DNA from: Chryseobacterium sp. 52
GTDB lineage: Bacteria > Bacteroidota > Bacteroidia > Flavobacteriales > Weeksellaceae
Assembly (NCBI RefSeq): GCF_002754245.1
Contig: NZ_PEEX01000001.1
Coordinates: 434,001-498,000, forward strand
Length of the DNA: 64,000 nt
Reading direction: 5' to 3'
The translations under genes were made by a program, and so were the position numbers. Shown here piece by piece: positions 18,039-25,634 of this stretch (its first letter is position 1; each line of letters begins with the position of its first letter). Below the pieces are notes generated by a model. That model was not told where the DNA came from. It ran no database searches and worked only from the letters and a program-made list of their open reading frames with translations.

Positions 18039-18782
18039 ATGATGAGAATAAAGTCTATATTGGTTTCTCAACCAGCGCCTAGTGAGTCTTCTCCATACCT
18101 GGATATAGCAAAGAAGGAAAAAATAAAGATTGATTTCCGTCCTTTCATCCACGTCGAAGGAGTTGACAACAAAGAACTCAGAACACAGAAGATAGATCTG
18201 ACGCAATATACTGGGATCATTTTTACCAGCAAAAATGCGATAGACCATTACTTCAGACTTGCCGAGGAGCTGCGTTTTGCCGTTCCGGACACGATGAGAT
18301 ACATCTGCCAGTCTGAGGCGATTGCCAACTATCTACAGAAACATATTGTTTATAGAAAGAGAAAGATCAGCTTTGGGGAGAAAAACTTCTCAGACCTTCT
18401 GCCTCTATTTAAAAAATTCCCTACTGAAAAATACCTTCTGCCGTCTTCGGATGTGTTGAGCCCGGATATTGTAAAAACAATGGACTCATCAAACGTTGAC
18501 TGGACAAGAGCGATCATGTACAGAACGGTATGCAGTGATCTTACAGATATCAATGCTAAAGATTACGACATGCTGATCTTTTTCAGTCCACAGGGAATTA
18601 AATCTCTACAGCAGAATTACCCGGACTTCAAACAGGATGAAACAAAGATCGGTGTTTTCGGAAACACAACTTTAGCAGCAGCAGAAGAAGCAGGCTTAAA
18701 GGTAGATCTTATGGCTCCTACAAAGGAAACTCCGTCTATGACAATGGCACTTGAAAAGTATATTAAAGCACTCCATAAATAG
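18039..18782 (+). CDS. hemD: Uroporphyrinogen-III synthase
   Basis: This 247-residue enzyme closes and inverts hydroxymethylbilane to uroporphyrinogen III in heme synthesis. Sequence conservation in the family is low. The diagnostic pieces are SILVSQPAPSESSPYLDIAKK, the first-domain end YTGIIFTSKNAIDHYFR, DYDMLIFFSPQGIKSL and the second-domain IGVFGNTTLAAAEEAG, followed by TPSMTMALEKY. It starts 9 bases after the DUF4271 gene, and a second ATG at 18042 is equally possible. A TATATTTG box inside the upstream gene (17970-17977) could give a separate transcript. Confidence 0.88.
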   Translation: MMRIKSILVSQPAPSESSPYLDIAKKEKIKIDFRPFIHVEGVDNKELRTQKIDLTQYTGIIFTSKNAIDHYFRLAEELRFAVPDTMRYICQSEAIANYLQKHIVYRKRKISFGEKNFSDLLPLFKKFPTEKYLLPSSDVLSPDIVKTMDSSNVDWTRAIMYRTVCSDLTDINAKDYDMLIFFSPQGIKSLQQNYPDFKQDETKIGVFGNTTLAAAEEAGLKVDLMAPTKETPSMTMALEKYIKALHK

Positions 18783-18803
18783 TCTTTAATACTTAAGATA
18801 AAA

Positions 18804-18841
18804 ACAGCCGTCTTTTCAATACAGGAAAGATGGCTTTTTTT
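18804..18841 (+). terminator. Terminator of hemD
   Basis: AGCCGTCTTTTC pairs with GGAAAGATGGCT (with G-U pairs) and is followed by eight T. Confidence 0.8.
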
Positions 18842-18941
18842 TAACTAAATTTGAACAAGAATTAATATTGAATGAAACGTCCCTATAAAACAAATATATA
18901 AGTACGTTCCATCCGGCCCAATAAAAACTTAAAATATTCGG

Positions 18942-20990
18942 ATGAAAGCTCCACAGGCAAAAAAAATAGAAAAAATACTAGAAATACACGGCGACAGAAG
19001 AACTGATAATTACTTCTGGCTTAACGAAAGGGAAAATCCCGAAGTCATTACATATCTTGAAGAGGAAAATGCCTACGAAGAGCTGATGATGAAAGACACA
19101 GAAGTTTTTCAGGAAGAGCTTTTCGAGGAAATGAAAGCCCGCTATAAAAAAGACGATGAGTCTCTCCCTTATTTCTTTAACGGATACTGGTACATTGTAC
19201 GTTATGAAGAAGGAAAAGAATATCCTATTTTCTGCAGAAAACATAAAAGTCTGGAGAATACAGAGGAAATCATCATTGATGTCAATATTTTAGCAGAAGG
19301 AGAAACTTATTTTGAAGTGGGAAGCGTTGCCGTTTCTCCGAATAATGAACTGGTTTCTTTTTCATCGGATAATGTGAGCCGCAGAATCTATACGATCAAT
19401 TTTAAAAATCTTATAACGGGGAAAGTTTTCTCTGATCAAATTCTGAACACTACCGGAAAAGCGGTCTGGGCGAATGACAATGAACATGTTTTCTATATCA
19501 GAAAGGACGAAAGTCTTCGTGCATTTCAGGTTTACAGACACAAACTGGGTACGGATTCTTCAGAAGATATTTTAATTTTCCATGAAGACGATGATACTTT
19601 TGATGTGAATGTTTTCAAGACAAAATCAATGGAATACATTTTCCTTGCCAGCTCAAGCACGATTTCTGACGAACACAGATTTATTCCTTCTGACAATGTT
19701 TTTGCAGAATGGAAAATCATTCAGCCAAGAATAGATGATCTTGAATATTCTGTGGAACATTATGAAGATGAGTTCTACATCATTACAAATGCAGATGATG
19801 CTACTAATTTTAAGATCGTAAAAACAAAAATTGACCATTGCGGAATGGACAACTGGGTCGATGTTATTCCACACCGTGCTGAAGTTTTGCTGGAAGGCTT
19901 TGAAATCTTCAGGGATTATCTGGTTCTTGAAGAAAGAGAAGAGGGGCTTCTCCAAATCAAAATCATTGATGAAAAAACTCAGGAATCGTATTATCTTCCT
20001 TTTTCTGATCCAACGTATACGACTTACATTGGAATCAATATGGAATTTGATACTGAGGTTCTCCGTTATGGCTATACGTCACTCACACAGCCAAGCTCAA
20101 CATATGAGTACAATATGAAGGAGAAAACCACTCTGCTTCTGAAACAACAGGAAGTTCTTGGCGGAAAATTCGTCCCTGAAAACTATATTTCAGAAAGAGT
20201 TTGGGCAGAATCCAGAGATGGAGAAACAAGAATCCCGATCTCATTGGTTTATCATAAAGACACTCCAAAATCCGCAGACACTCCATTGCTTTTATATGGA
20301 TATGGAAGCTACGGACATACAGTAGATGCAAGCTTCTCCAACGTCAGACTTTCCATTTTAGACCGAGGGTTTATTTATGCGATTGCTCATATCCGAGGGG
20401 GAGAATATTTAGGCAGAGAATGGTATGAAGAGGGAAAAATGCTTTTTAAGAAAAATACATTCTTCGATTTCATCGATGCAGGAAAATACTTAACTCAGGA
20501 AAACTATACATCATCCGGTCATCTGTATGCAATGGGTGGCAGCGCTGGTGGACTTCTGGTAGGAGCTGTAGTTAATTATGAACCCCAGCTTTTTAACGGA
20601 ATTGTAGCACAGGTACCATTTGTAGATGTGGTTACCACGATGCTGGACGAAACTATTCCATTAACAACCGGGGAATATGATGAATGGGGAAATCCTAACG
20701 ATAAGGAGTATTATCAATATATGAAAGACTATTCACCTTACGATAATATTGAAGCGAAAGACTACCCACATATGCTGATCACGACAGGTCTCCACGATTC
20801 ACAGGTACAGTACTGGGAGCCTGCAAAATGGACGGCAAAATTGAGAGAATTAAAAACAGATGACAATCTTTTATTATTCAAAACAGATATGAGCTCTGGC
20901 CATGGCGGAGCCAGCGGAAGATTTGAATCATTAAAAGAAGATGCATTGGAGTATGCTTTTCTGTTTAAATTAGAAAATATAAAAAAATGA
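18942..20990 (+). CDS. ptrB: S9A serine peptidase, oligopeptidase B type
   Basis: This 682-residue prolyl-oligopeptidase-fold enzyme cleaves short peptides, typically after Lys or Arg in the oligopeptidase B branch. The N-terminal part has RTDNYFWLNERENPEV and a beta-propeller (about 70-400). The hydrolase domain has YGSYGHTVDASFS, the nucleophile motif GGSAGG, DVVTTMLDETIPLTTGEYDEWGNP, the catalytic Asp in GLHDSQVQYWEPAKW, and the catalytic His in SSGHGGASGRFE. There is no signal peptide, so it is likely cytoplasmic. The next gene overlaps its stop by 4 bases. Confidence 0.93.
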   Translation: MKAPQAKKIEKILEIHGDRRTDNYFWLNERENPEVITYLEEENAYEELMMKDTEVFQEELFEEMKARYKKDDESLPYFFNGYWYIVRYEEGKEYPIFCRKHKSLENTEEIIIDVNILAEGETYFEVGSVAVSPNNELVSFSSDNVSRRIYTINFKNLITGKVFSDQILNTTGKAVWANDNEHVFYIRKDESLRAFQVYRHKLGTDSSEDILIFHEDDDTFDVNVFKTKSMEYIFLASSSTISDEHRFIPSDNVFAEWKIIQPRIDDLEYSVEHYEDEFYIITNADDATNFKIVKTKIDHCGMDNWVDVIPHRAEVLLEGFEIFRDYLVLEEREEGLLQIKIIDEKTQESYYLPFSDPTYTTYIGINMEFDTEVLRYGYTSLTQPSSTYEYNMKEKTTLLLKQQEVLGGKFVPENYISERVWAESRDGETRIPISLVYHKDTPKSADTPLLLYGYGSYGHTVDASFSNVRLSILDRGFIYAIAHIRGGEYLGREWYEEGKMLFKKNTFFDFIDAGKYLTQENYTSSGHLYAMGGSAGGLLVGAVVNYEPQLFNGIVAQVPFVDVVTTMLDETIPLTTGEYDEWGNPNDKEYYQYMKDYSPYDNIEAKDYPHMLITTGLHDSQVQYWEPAKWTAKLRELKTDDNLLLFKTDMSSGHGGASGRFESLKEDALEYAFLFKLENIKK

Positions 20991-21328
20991 TTAACGAAGG
21001 GGAATATTGGAAAAAGATAGAACAGTTTTTTGAAGACAATTTCGAAACTGAAAAAAATCCTCCGATTGAAACACTTTTGTTTCTGATTGGATTACAAGAG
21101 CTGGGAAGCGGCCAGCAGAAATATACAAAGGAAGACAAGGTCAATTTGATACATATTGCAGTGTGCAGACTCCTGGAACCATTCGGTTACTATAAGTTTA
21201 CCCACTATGAAGATGGGTGGCCGCAGTACGATAAACTGGAAACGCTGCCGGAATTAAGACCAAACGAACAGTCTCTTCTCATGAAAAAAGCAATTATACA
21301 GTATTTTCAGGAAGAGGAACTCATTTAA
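20987..21328 (+). CDS. Conserved hypothetical protein, coupled to ptrB
   Basis: I do not recognise a named family. The 113-residue protein is acidic, soluble and largely helical, with no signal peptide. Motifs that look conserved are PPIETLLFLIGLQELG, EDKVNLIHIAVCRLLEPFGYY and the closing LMKKAIIQYFQ. The ATG overlaps the ptrB stop as ATGA, so it is translated with the peptidase, and a strong terminator follows. The pairing suggests a shared condition of expression, not a known joint function. Confidence 0.7.
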   Translation: MINEGEYWKKIEQFFEDNFETEKNPPIETLLFLIGLQELGSGQQKYTKEDKVNLIHIAVCRLLEPFGYYKFTHYEDGWPQYDKLETLPELRPNEQSLLMKKAIIQYFQEEELI

Positions 21329-21355
21329 TTTGCAGATATCGCGATATAAAAATGT

Positions 21356-21389
21356 AAAAGAGACGGGCTTTAGCCTGTCTCTTTTTTTA
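21356..21389 (+). terminator. Rho-independent terminator
   Basis: AAGAGACGGG pairs with CCTGTCTCTT (one G-U) over a 6-nt loop, followed by a T run. Confidence 0.85.
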
Positions 21390-21447
21390 TCCAAAGTATA
21401 AGGCTTATCAATTATGCTACAAATTGAAACCTCCTTAAATCCTTACA

Positions 21448-21933
21448 TTATTTGATAATTCCTTCCAGTTGGGTCAGTCCCATTTTAAATCCTTCTTCAA
21501 AACCCATTTCAAGCAGCTTCTTCATTGCTTCCTGAGACGGAAAATGAATATTGACGGTCACTTTTGTTCCTTCTTCAATTCCTGTAAATCCGAACAGCCA
21601 CTTCGATGACTCAAAATCCTTATTGATGTTTCCTTTCTCATCACAGAAATAATCTAGTCCATCAAAGCTCCTGTGTTCCGTCATCTCACCATATTGTACC
21701 AGAGCGTACATTTTTTCGCCCTCCGGTCCTACCATAGCATAATGCCAGGCACCACCCTCTTTAAAATCCTGCTTTACAGTTTCACATTTCCAGGGCTCCG
21801 GAGCCCACCATTGATCCAATAATTCGGATTTGGTAAAATAATCCCACACTTTTGAAACATCAGCATCATAAATTTTCATGACATAGACACTGTCTGAATC
21901 AAAATCTTTGTTGAAAACGATATTAGATTCCAT
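21448..21933 (-). CDS. SRPBCC (AHSA1-like) domain protein
   Basis: This 161-residue cytoplasmic protein has the START-like helix-grip fold of the AHSA1/COG3832 family: DADVSKVWDYFTKSELLDQWWAPEPW, a GGAWHYAMVGPEG strand, the EEGTKVTVNIHF strand and a long C-terminal helix GFKMGLTQLE. These proteins bind hydrophobic ligands or chaperone clients, and no specific role can be assigned. A TAGCTTTG -7-like element sits at 21957-21950 on the minus strand, without a convincing -33 TTG. It is a single-gene unit. Confidence 0.85.
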   Translation of the reverse strand: MESNIVFNKDFDSDSVYVMKIYDADVSKVWDYFTKSELLDQWWAPEPWKCETVKQDFKEGGAWHYAMVGPEGEKMYALVQYGEMTEHRSFDGLDYFCDEKGNINKDFESSKWLFGFTGIEEGTKVTVNIHFPSQEAMKKLLEMGFEEGFKMGLTQLEGIIK

Positions 21934-22068
21934 AAGTAATTATTTTTGACAAAGCTACCTATTTTATCAGTTTAAAGGACTTTTCATATGACAAGTAATT
22001 TAAAATTCATAAATAATTGTTAAAAAACTCCCTTTTAAGAGAAATTAAACAATTTTTTGGCTCGTTTT

Positions 22069-22100
22069 TTGTTTATCAAGTCTTAAAATAATTAATTTTA
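22069..22100 (+). promoter_or_regulatory. Probable promoter of the histidine kinase gene
   Basis: TTG (22069-22071), then 21 nt, then TAATTTTA (22093-22100), one mismatch from TAnnTTTG. It lies 36 bases before the kinase start codon. Confidence 0.4.
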
Positions 22101-22135
22101 ACATTCATTTTTCCCAATATATATAAAATCAAATA

Positions 22136-23680
22136 ATGAATAATAAATTCATCCCAATAATTTCGGTGTTTATGACAATCTCACTGATTGTTTTTGTTAC
22201 GCTCCAATTTTATTGGCTGAAGGGTTATTACGGTGCTCTGGAGCAGGAATTTTCTAATAAGGTGTATTCTGCTTTAGAAAATACAGCAAAAAATATTGAA
22301 GAAATTGAGGCCGATAAATATCTCAATAAAGATTATAATAATCTAAGAAACAATATTCTTGCCAGTAAAGACCAACCCTCTCTAACTACAATTCAGCAGG
22401 TAGAAGATTCCGGCACCCAACGCCAGATCATCTATTCTAAAAATATTATTTCAAAAACGCAGCTTCCCATCTCTCCGAAAGGAGATTCTTTAAAGATGAC
22501 TACTTTATATACCGATGCAGCTGCTTATAAGGTAAAGAAAGACACCAGCAACCGGGAAATCCTTACTACAGAACTTAATAATGACATCGAAAACGGAGAT
22601 TATGCTGTAAAAGAATTTGTAAAAGTTCTTGGTACCAATCTGCCAATCGCTAAAAGAGTAGATCCTACTATTCTTGATTCTGTAATTACCAAAGAACTTA
22701 AAATAAGAGGCATTACTGCAAAATTCGGGTATGGAGTCGTTGACAAAAGCAATAAACTTACCAGCGTAGCCAATAAAGCATACAAAGAAAAGAAAGACAG
22801 CAATACTTACAGCTACCCTCTTTTCACAGATAAAAACCAGACTTTATATAGCCTGGCATTGGTGTTTCCTAAAAAAGAATACTCTCTGGCGATGAACAAC
22901 TGGCCGATGCTGCTGGGAACTTTTCTCTCGTTATTAACCATTTTGGGAATTTATATTATTTCCATTAATTATATGATGAGACAAAAGAAACTGGCAGAAG
23001 TGAAGACGGATTTCATCAACAATATGTCTCACGAATTTAAAACGCCACTGGCCACGATCTCTGTTGCTACGGACTCTTTAGCGAATGACAAAATCGCCAC
23101 CAATCCTGAAAAAGTAAAATATTACTCGGAACTGATTAAGCAGGAAAACTTAAGAATGAAAAAGCAGGTGGAAAACGTCCTGAATATGTCTAAGCTTGAA
23201 AGAAATGAAGTAGAACTATTCTTAAGGGAAGCCAATGTCCGGGAACTGATCAAAAGAACAACAGAATCTTTCAATCTTATTGTAAAACAAAGAAACGGGT
23301 CATTGACACAGGAATTCAATGCTACGAATTATACTTTTAAAATAGATGAGTTCCATATTTCAAACATGCTGGTTAATTTACTGGACAATGCCAACAAATA
23401 TTCTCCGGAAGCTCCTGAAATTCATGTAAAAACAAGAAATGAAGGAAACTGGTATGTTATAGAGATCTCCGATAAAGGAATGGGAATGGAAACCGAGAAT
23501 AAGACCAAGATCTTCGAAAAATTCTTTAGAGAAGAAACAGGAAACATCCACAATGTAAAAGGACAGGGACTGGGGCTTTCTTACGTTAAGAAAATCGCAG
23601 AACTACACAAAGGACAGATTATCGTAGACTCTCACAAGGACAAAGGAAGTACGTTTACGATAAAGCTTCCCATGAGCTAA
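22136..23680 (+). CDS. Sensor histidine kinase
   Basis: This 514-residue membrane kinase has helix 1 at about 7-28, a periplasmic sensor region of about 225 residues with no recognised fold, and helix 2 at about 257-280. The HisKA dimerisation domain carries the phospho-acceptor His299 in NNMSHEFKTPLAT. The ATPase domain has the N box (LVNLLDNANKYSPE), G1 (ISDKGMGM) and G2 (GQGLGLSYVKK). There is no HAMP domain between helix 2 and HisKA. The partner regulator gene follows after 120 bases. The signal sensed is unknown. Confidence 0.93.
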   Translation: MNNKFIPIISVFMTISLIVFVTLQFYWLKGYYGALEQEFSNKVYSALENTAKNIEEIEADKYLNKDYNNLRNNILASKDQPSLTTIQQVEDSGTQRQIIYSKNIISKTQLPISPKGDSLKMTTLYTDAAAYKVKKDTSNREILTTELNNDIENGDYAVKEFVKVLGTNLPIAKRVDPTILDSVITKELKIRGITAKFGYGVVDKSNKLTSVANKAYKEKKDSNTYSYPLFTDKNQTLYSLALVFPKKEYSLAMNNWPMLLGTFLSLLTILGIYIISINYMMRQKKLAEVKTDFINNMSHEFKTPLATISVATDSLANDKIATNPEKVKYYSELIKQENLRMKKQVENVLNMSKLERNEVELFLREANVRELIKRTTESFNLIVKQRNGSLTQEFNATNYTFKIDEFHISNMLVNLLDNANKYSPEAPEIHVKTRNEGNWYVIEISDKGMGMETENKTKIFEKFFREETGNIHNVKGQGLGLSYVKKIAELHKGQIIVDSHKDKGSTFTIKLPMS

Positions 23681-23760
23681 ATCATAAATGATGAATGATC
23701 ATTTAGATATAAAAATAGAAACCAAATAACAAAATATAGGAAGATAGAGTGAGAACGTTC

Positions 23761-23788
23761 ATTCTTAATTTTTAATTCTTAATTTTTA
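23761..23788. repeat. Tandem 14-bp repeat, two copies
   Basis: The unit ATTCTTAATTTTTA occurs twice without a gap between the kinase and regulator genes, 13 bases before the regulator start codon. It makes the leader extremely AT-rich, and no function is evident. Confidence 0.6.
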
Positions 23789-23800
23789 ATTATTAAAATC

Positions 23801-24487
23801 ATGAGCAACAGAATATTATTAGTAGAAGACGATCAGAGTTTCGGAGCAGTGCTGAAGGATTATTTAACAATCAATAACTTTGAGGTCAACCTTGCGACAG
23901 ATGGAGAACAGGGGTTAAAAGAATTTACAGAAAATGAGTTTGATATCTGTATTTTCGACGTGATGATGCCGAAGAAAGACGGATTTTCATTAGCCGAAGA
24001 TGTAAAAAAAATCGATAAAAATACACCCATCATATTCCTTACGGCAAGAAATATGAGAGAAGATATTCTGAAAGGATATCAATTGGGAGCAGACGACTAT
24101 ATTACAAAGCCGTTTGATACAGAACTCCTTCTGTATAAGATCAAAGCGATCCTGCAGAGAAGCTCTACTCTGGAAAATGAGGAGCAGGAGCAGTTCAAGA
24201 TCAGTAACATTTTCTTCGACTCTATGCTTAGACAGCTGAAAGTAGGTGATAAAGAATATAAGCTTTCTCCAAAAGAAAATGAATTATTAAAACTTCTTTG
24301 TATCCACAGAAATGATTTCATGCCGAGAGATCTGGCTTTAAGAAAGATCTGGAAAAAGGAAAATTACTTTACAGCAAGAAGTATGGACGTATATATCGCA
24401 AAACTTCGTAAACTGTTAAAAGATGACGAAGGATTGGAGATTATCAACGTTCATGGAGAAGGATTTAGACTTTTAGTTAAAAATTAG
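23801..24487 (+). CDS. OmpR-family response regulator
   Basis: This 228-residue regulator has a receiver domain (1-120) with acidic pocket VEDD, the phospho-acceptor Asp53 in IFDVMMPKKDG, the Thr of FLTARN and the Lys of ITKPFD. A winged-helix DNA-binding domain (about 130-226) follows, with KLSPKENELLKLLCIHRN and RSMDVYIAKLRKLL. It should be phosphorylated by the kinase upstream and act as a transcription factor. Its targets are not evident. The metal-handling genes begin 80 bases downstream, after a long inverted repeat, so local control is possible but unproven. Confidence 0.93.
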   Translation: MSNRILLVEDDQSFGAVLKDYLTINNFEVNLATDGEQGLKEFTENEFDICIFDVMMPKKDGFSLAEDVKKIDKNTPIIFLTARNMREDILKGYQLGADDYITKPFDTELLLYKIKAILQRSSTLENEEQEQFKISNIFFDSMLRQLKVGDKEYKLSPKENELLKLLCIHRNDFMPRDLALRKIWKKENYFTARSMDVYIAKLRKLLKDDEGLEIINVHGEGFRLLVKN

Positions 24488-24510
24488 ATCTAAAAACAGA
24501 TTATAAATAT

Positions 24511-24548
24511 AAAATTAGCAAAACAATTAAAAATGTTTTGCTAATTTT
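24511..24548 (+). terminator. 15-bp perfect inverted repeat: terminator and possible operator
   Basis: The arms at 24511-24525 (AAAATTAGCAAAACA) and 24534-24548 are perfectly complementary over an 8-nt loop. The position after the response-regulator stop suggests a terminator. The right arm also forms most of a TAATTTTG -7 box (24542-24549) for the next gene, so it could also serve as an operator. Confidence 0.6.
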
Positions 24549-24566
24549 GTTTCATACCGATTGGAT

Positions 24567-25187
24567 ATGAAAAATACATTCTTAGGCGTTATCGCCATTT
24601 CCTTATTAGCTGTTTCATGCAATAAAGATGAAAAAGCTACTTATTTAAAAGAAGAGGCTGGCGTTCAACAGCCCAATGTGGCAGTTAATGCTGCTCCCAA
24701 AGCATCTCTGATGGATCAGGCAGGTGTACAGTCCAATTCAAATCCGGCTCCTATTACAGCACCCGGGATTAAAAACCCGGCACATGGACAGCCAGGTCAC
24801 AGATGCGATATTCCGGTAGGACAGCCTTTAAACGGAGCTCCGGCACCACAGACTGCTCCCGGCCAAAATCCTAACAACGCTATTAAAATTGACCCTAATT
24901 CAATGTCACCCGGAAAGGTGATGATTGATAATAATGGAAAACAGGTAAAAACAGCACCGGGTATGAACCCTCCACACGGACAACCAGGTCACAGATGTGA
25001 TATTCCTGTAGGACAGCCTTTAAACAGCAAACCGGCTCCGGCACCACAGCCTATTCAAAGTGCAGCACAAAATGTTCCGGCTCCTGTACAAGCTGCAGCT
25101 CCAACAGGTGAAAAACCAAAACTTAACCCGGCACACGGTGAACCTTGGCACAACTGTGCGTTAAAAGTTGGTGATCCTTTGTCATAA
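24567..25187 (+). CDS. Lipoprotein with three His/Cys repeats
   Basis: No named family is recognised. The 206-residue protein has a lipoprotein signal (MKNTFLGVIAISLLAVSC, Cys18). The rest is a Pro/Ala/Gln-rich disordered chain carrying three 20-residue repeats at residues 70-89, 134-153 and 187-206. Their common form is NPxHGxPxHxCxxxVGxPL, with HGQPGHRCDIPVG in the first two and a divergent third copy (HGEPWHNCALKVG) that ends the protein. Each repeat offers two His and one Cys, which suggests metal binding, an inference. The next two genes encode a Cys-rich protein and an HMA-TonB receptor, which supports a metal role. A TTG at 24561 would add two residues. Confidence 0.72.
   Translation: MKNTFLGVIAISLLAVSCNKDEKATYLKEEAGVQQPNVAVNAAPKASLMDQAGVQSNSNPAPITAPGIKNPAHGQPGHRCDIPVGQPLNGAPAPQTAPGQNPNNAIKIDPNSMSPGKVMIDNNGKQVKTAPGMNPPHGQPGHRCDIPVGQPLNSKPAPAPQPIQSAAQNVPAPVQAAAPTGEKPKLNPAHGEPWHNCALKVGDPLS
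24774..25184 (+). repeat. Three 60-bp coding repeats in the lipoprotein gene
   Basis: The copies lie at 24774-24833, 24966-25025 and 25125-25184. The first two are near-identical in DNA, and the third shares mainly the protein pattern. Spacing is uneven (192 and 159 bases between starts), so this is dispersed duplication of a motif and not a tandem array. Confidence 0.8.
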
Positions 25188-25201
25188 TTTTTGTATTTTT
25201 G
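25168..25201 (+). promoter_or_regulatory. Probable promoter of the Cys-rich protein gene
   Basis: TTG (25168-25170), then 23 nt, then TATTTTTG (25194-25201). It lies inside the end of the lipoprotein gene, and the -7 box ends only 5 bases before ATG 25207. If used, it would give an almost leaderless mRNA. Confidence 0.4.
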
Positions 25202-25206
25202 CAGAG

Positions 25207-25566
25207 ATGAAGCTGTTTCACATTCTTGCAGTTATTTTTTGTCTAGGAATTTTTTTAGTTCCTAAAGGCAGCTTCTTCTCTCAATCTATGCAGGAAACCT
25301 GCTGCAAAGCAAAGTCCGAAAAGAGCGACTGTTGCAAAAATCACACCTCAAAAGACAACAAACACAACCAAACAACATCTTCATGTAATGACGACTGCTG
25401 TTCTACCTGTGTTACCTGTTTTACGTATATTGAAACTCCGTTTTCAAAAAATCTACACCTGGAACTTTCTTACTACAAAGCAAGTAAGAATCCTCAGTTC
25501 CAGTATTCAGCACCTTATCTTTCAGACCGTTTAAAAGAGATCTGGCAACCGCCTAAAATAGGTTAA
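25207..25566 (+). CDS. Small Cys-rich exported protein
   Basis: This 119-residue protein has an N-terminal hydrophobic signal (MKLFHILAVIFCLGIFLV). A stretch rich in Cys, Lys and Asn follows, with nine Cys in pairs and CxxC forms: TCCK, DCCK, NDDCC, STCVTC. The conserved end is LKEIWQPPKIG. I know similar unnamed proteins encoded next to metal-related outer-membrane receptors in flavobacteria, but no function has been shown to my knowledge. The Cys pattern suggests binding of a soft metal such as copper. ATG 25207 is chosen because the longer reading from 25168 overlaps the lipoprotein gene and hides the signal peptide. Confidence 0.68.
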   Translation: MKLFHILAVIFCLGIFLVPKGSFFSQSMQETCCKAKSEKSDCCKNHTSKDNKHNQTTSSCNDDCCSTCVTCFTYIETPFSKNLHLELSYYKASKNPQFQYSAPYLSDRLKEIWQPPKIG

Positions 25567-25580
25567 TTATTACACAAAGA

Positions 25581-25610
25581 GTCCGTTAAGTCTTTTAATG
25601 GACCGTTTTT
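25581..25610 (+). terminator. Possible terminator or attenuator
   Basis: GTCCGTTA pairs with TAATGGAC (one G-U pair) over a 7-nt loop, followed by CGTTTTT. It sits between the Cys-rich protein and the receptor gene, 25 bases before the receptor start. Confidence 0.5.
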
Positions 25611-25634
25611 AATTAATCTAAATTTTTAAACAAA

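Noticed and set aside
25168..25206. A longer start for the Cys-rich protein
   Set aside because: It overlaps the end of the lipoprotein gene and the -7 box. ATG 25207 begins a normal signal peptide.
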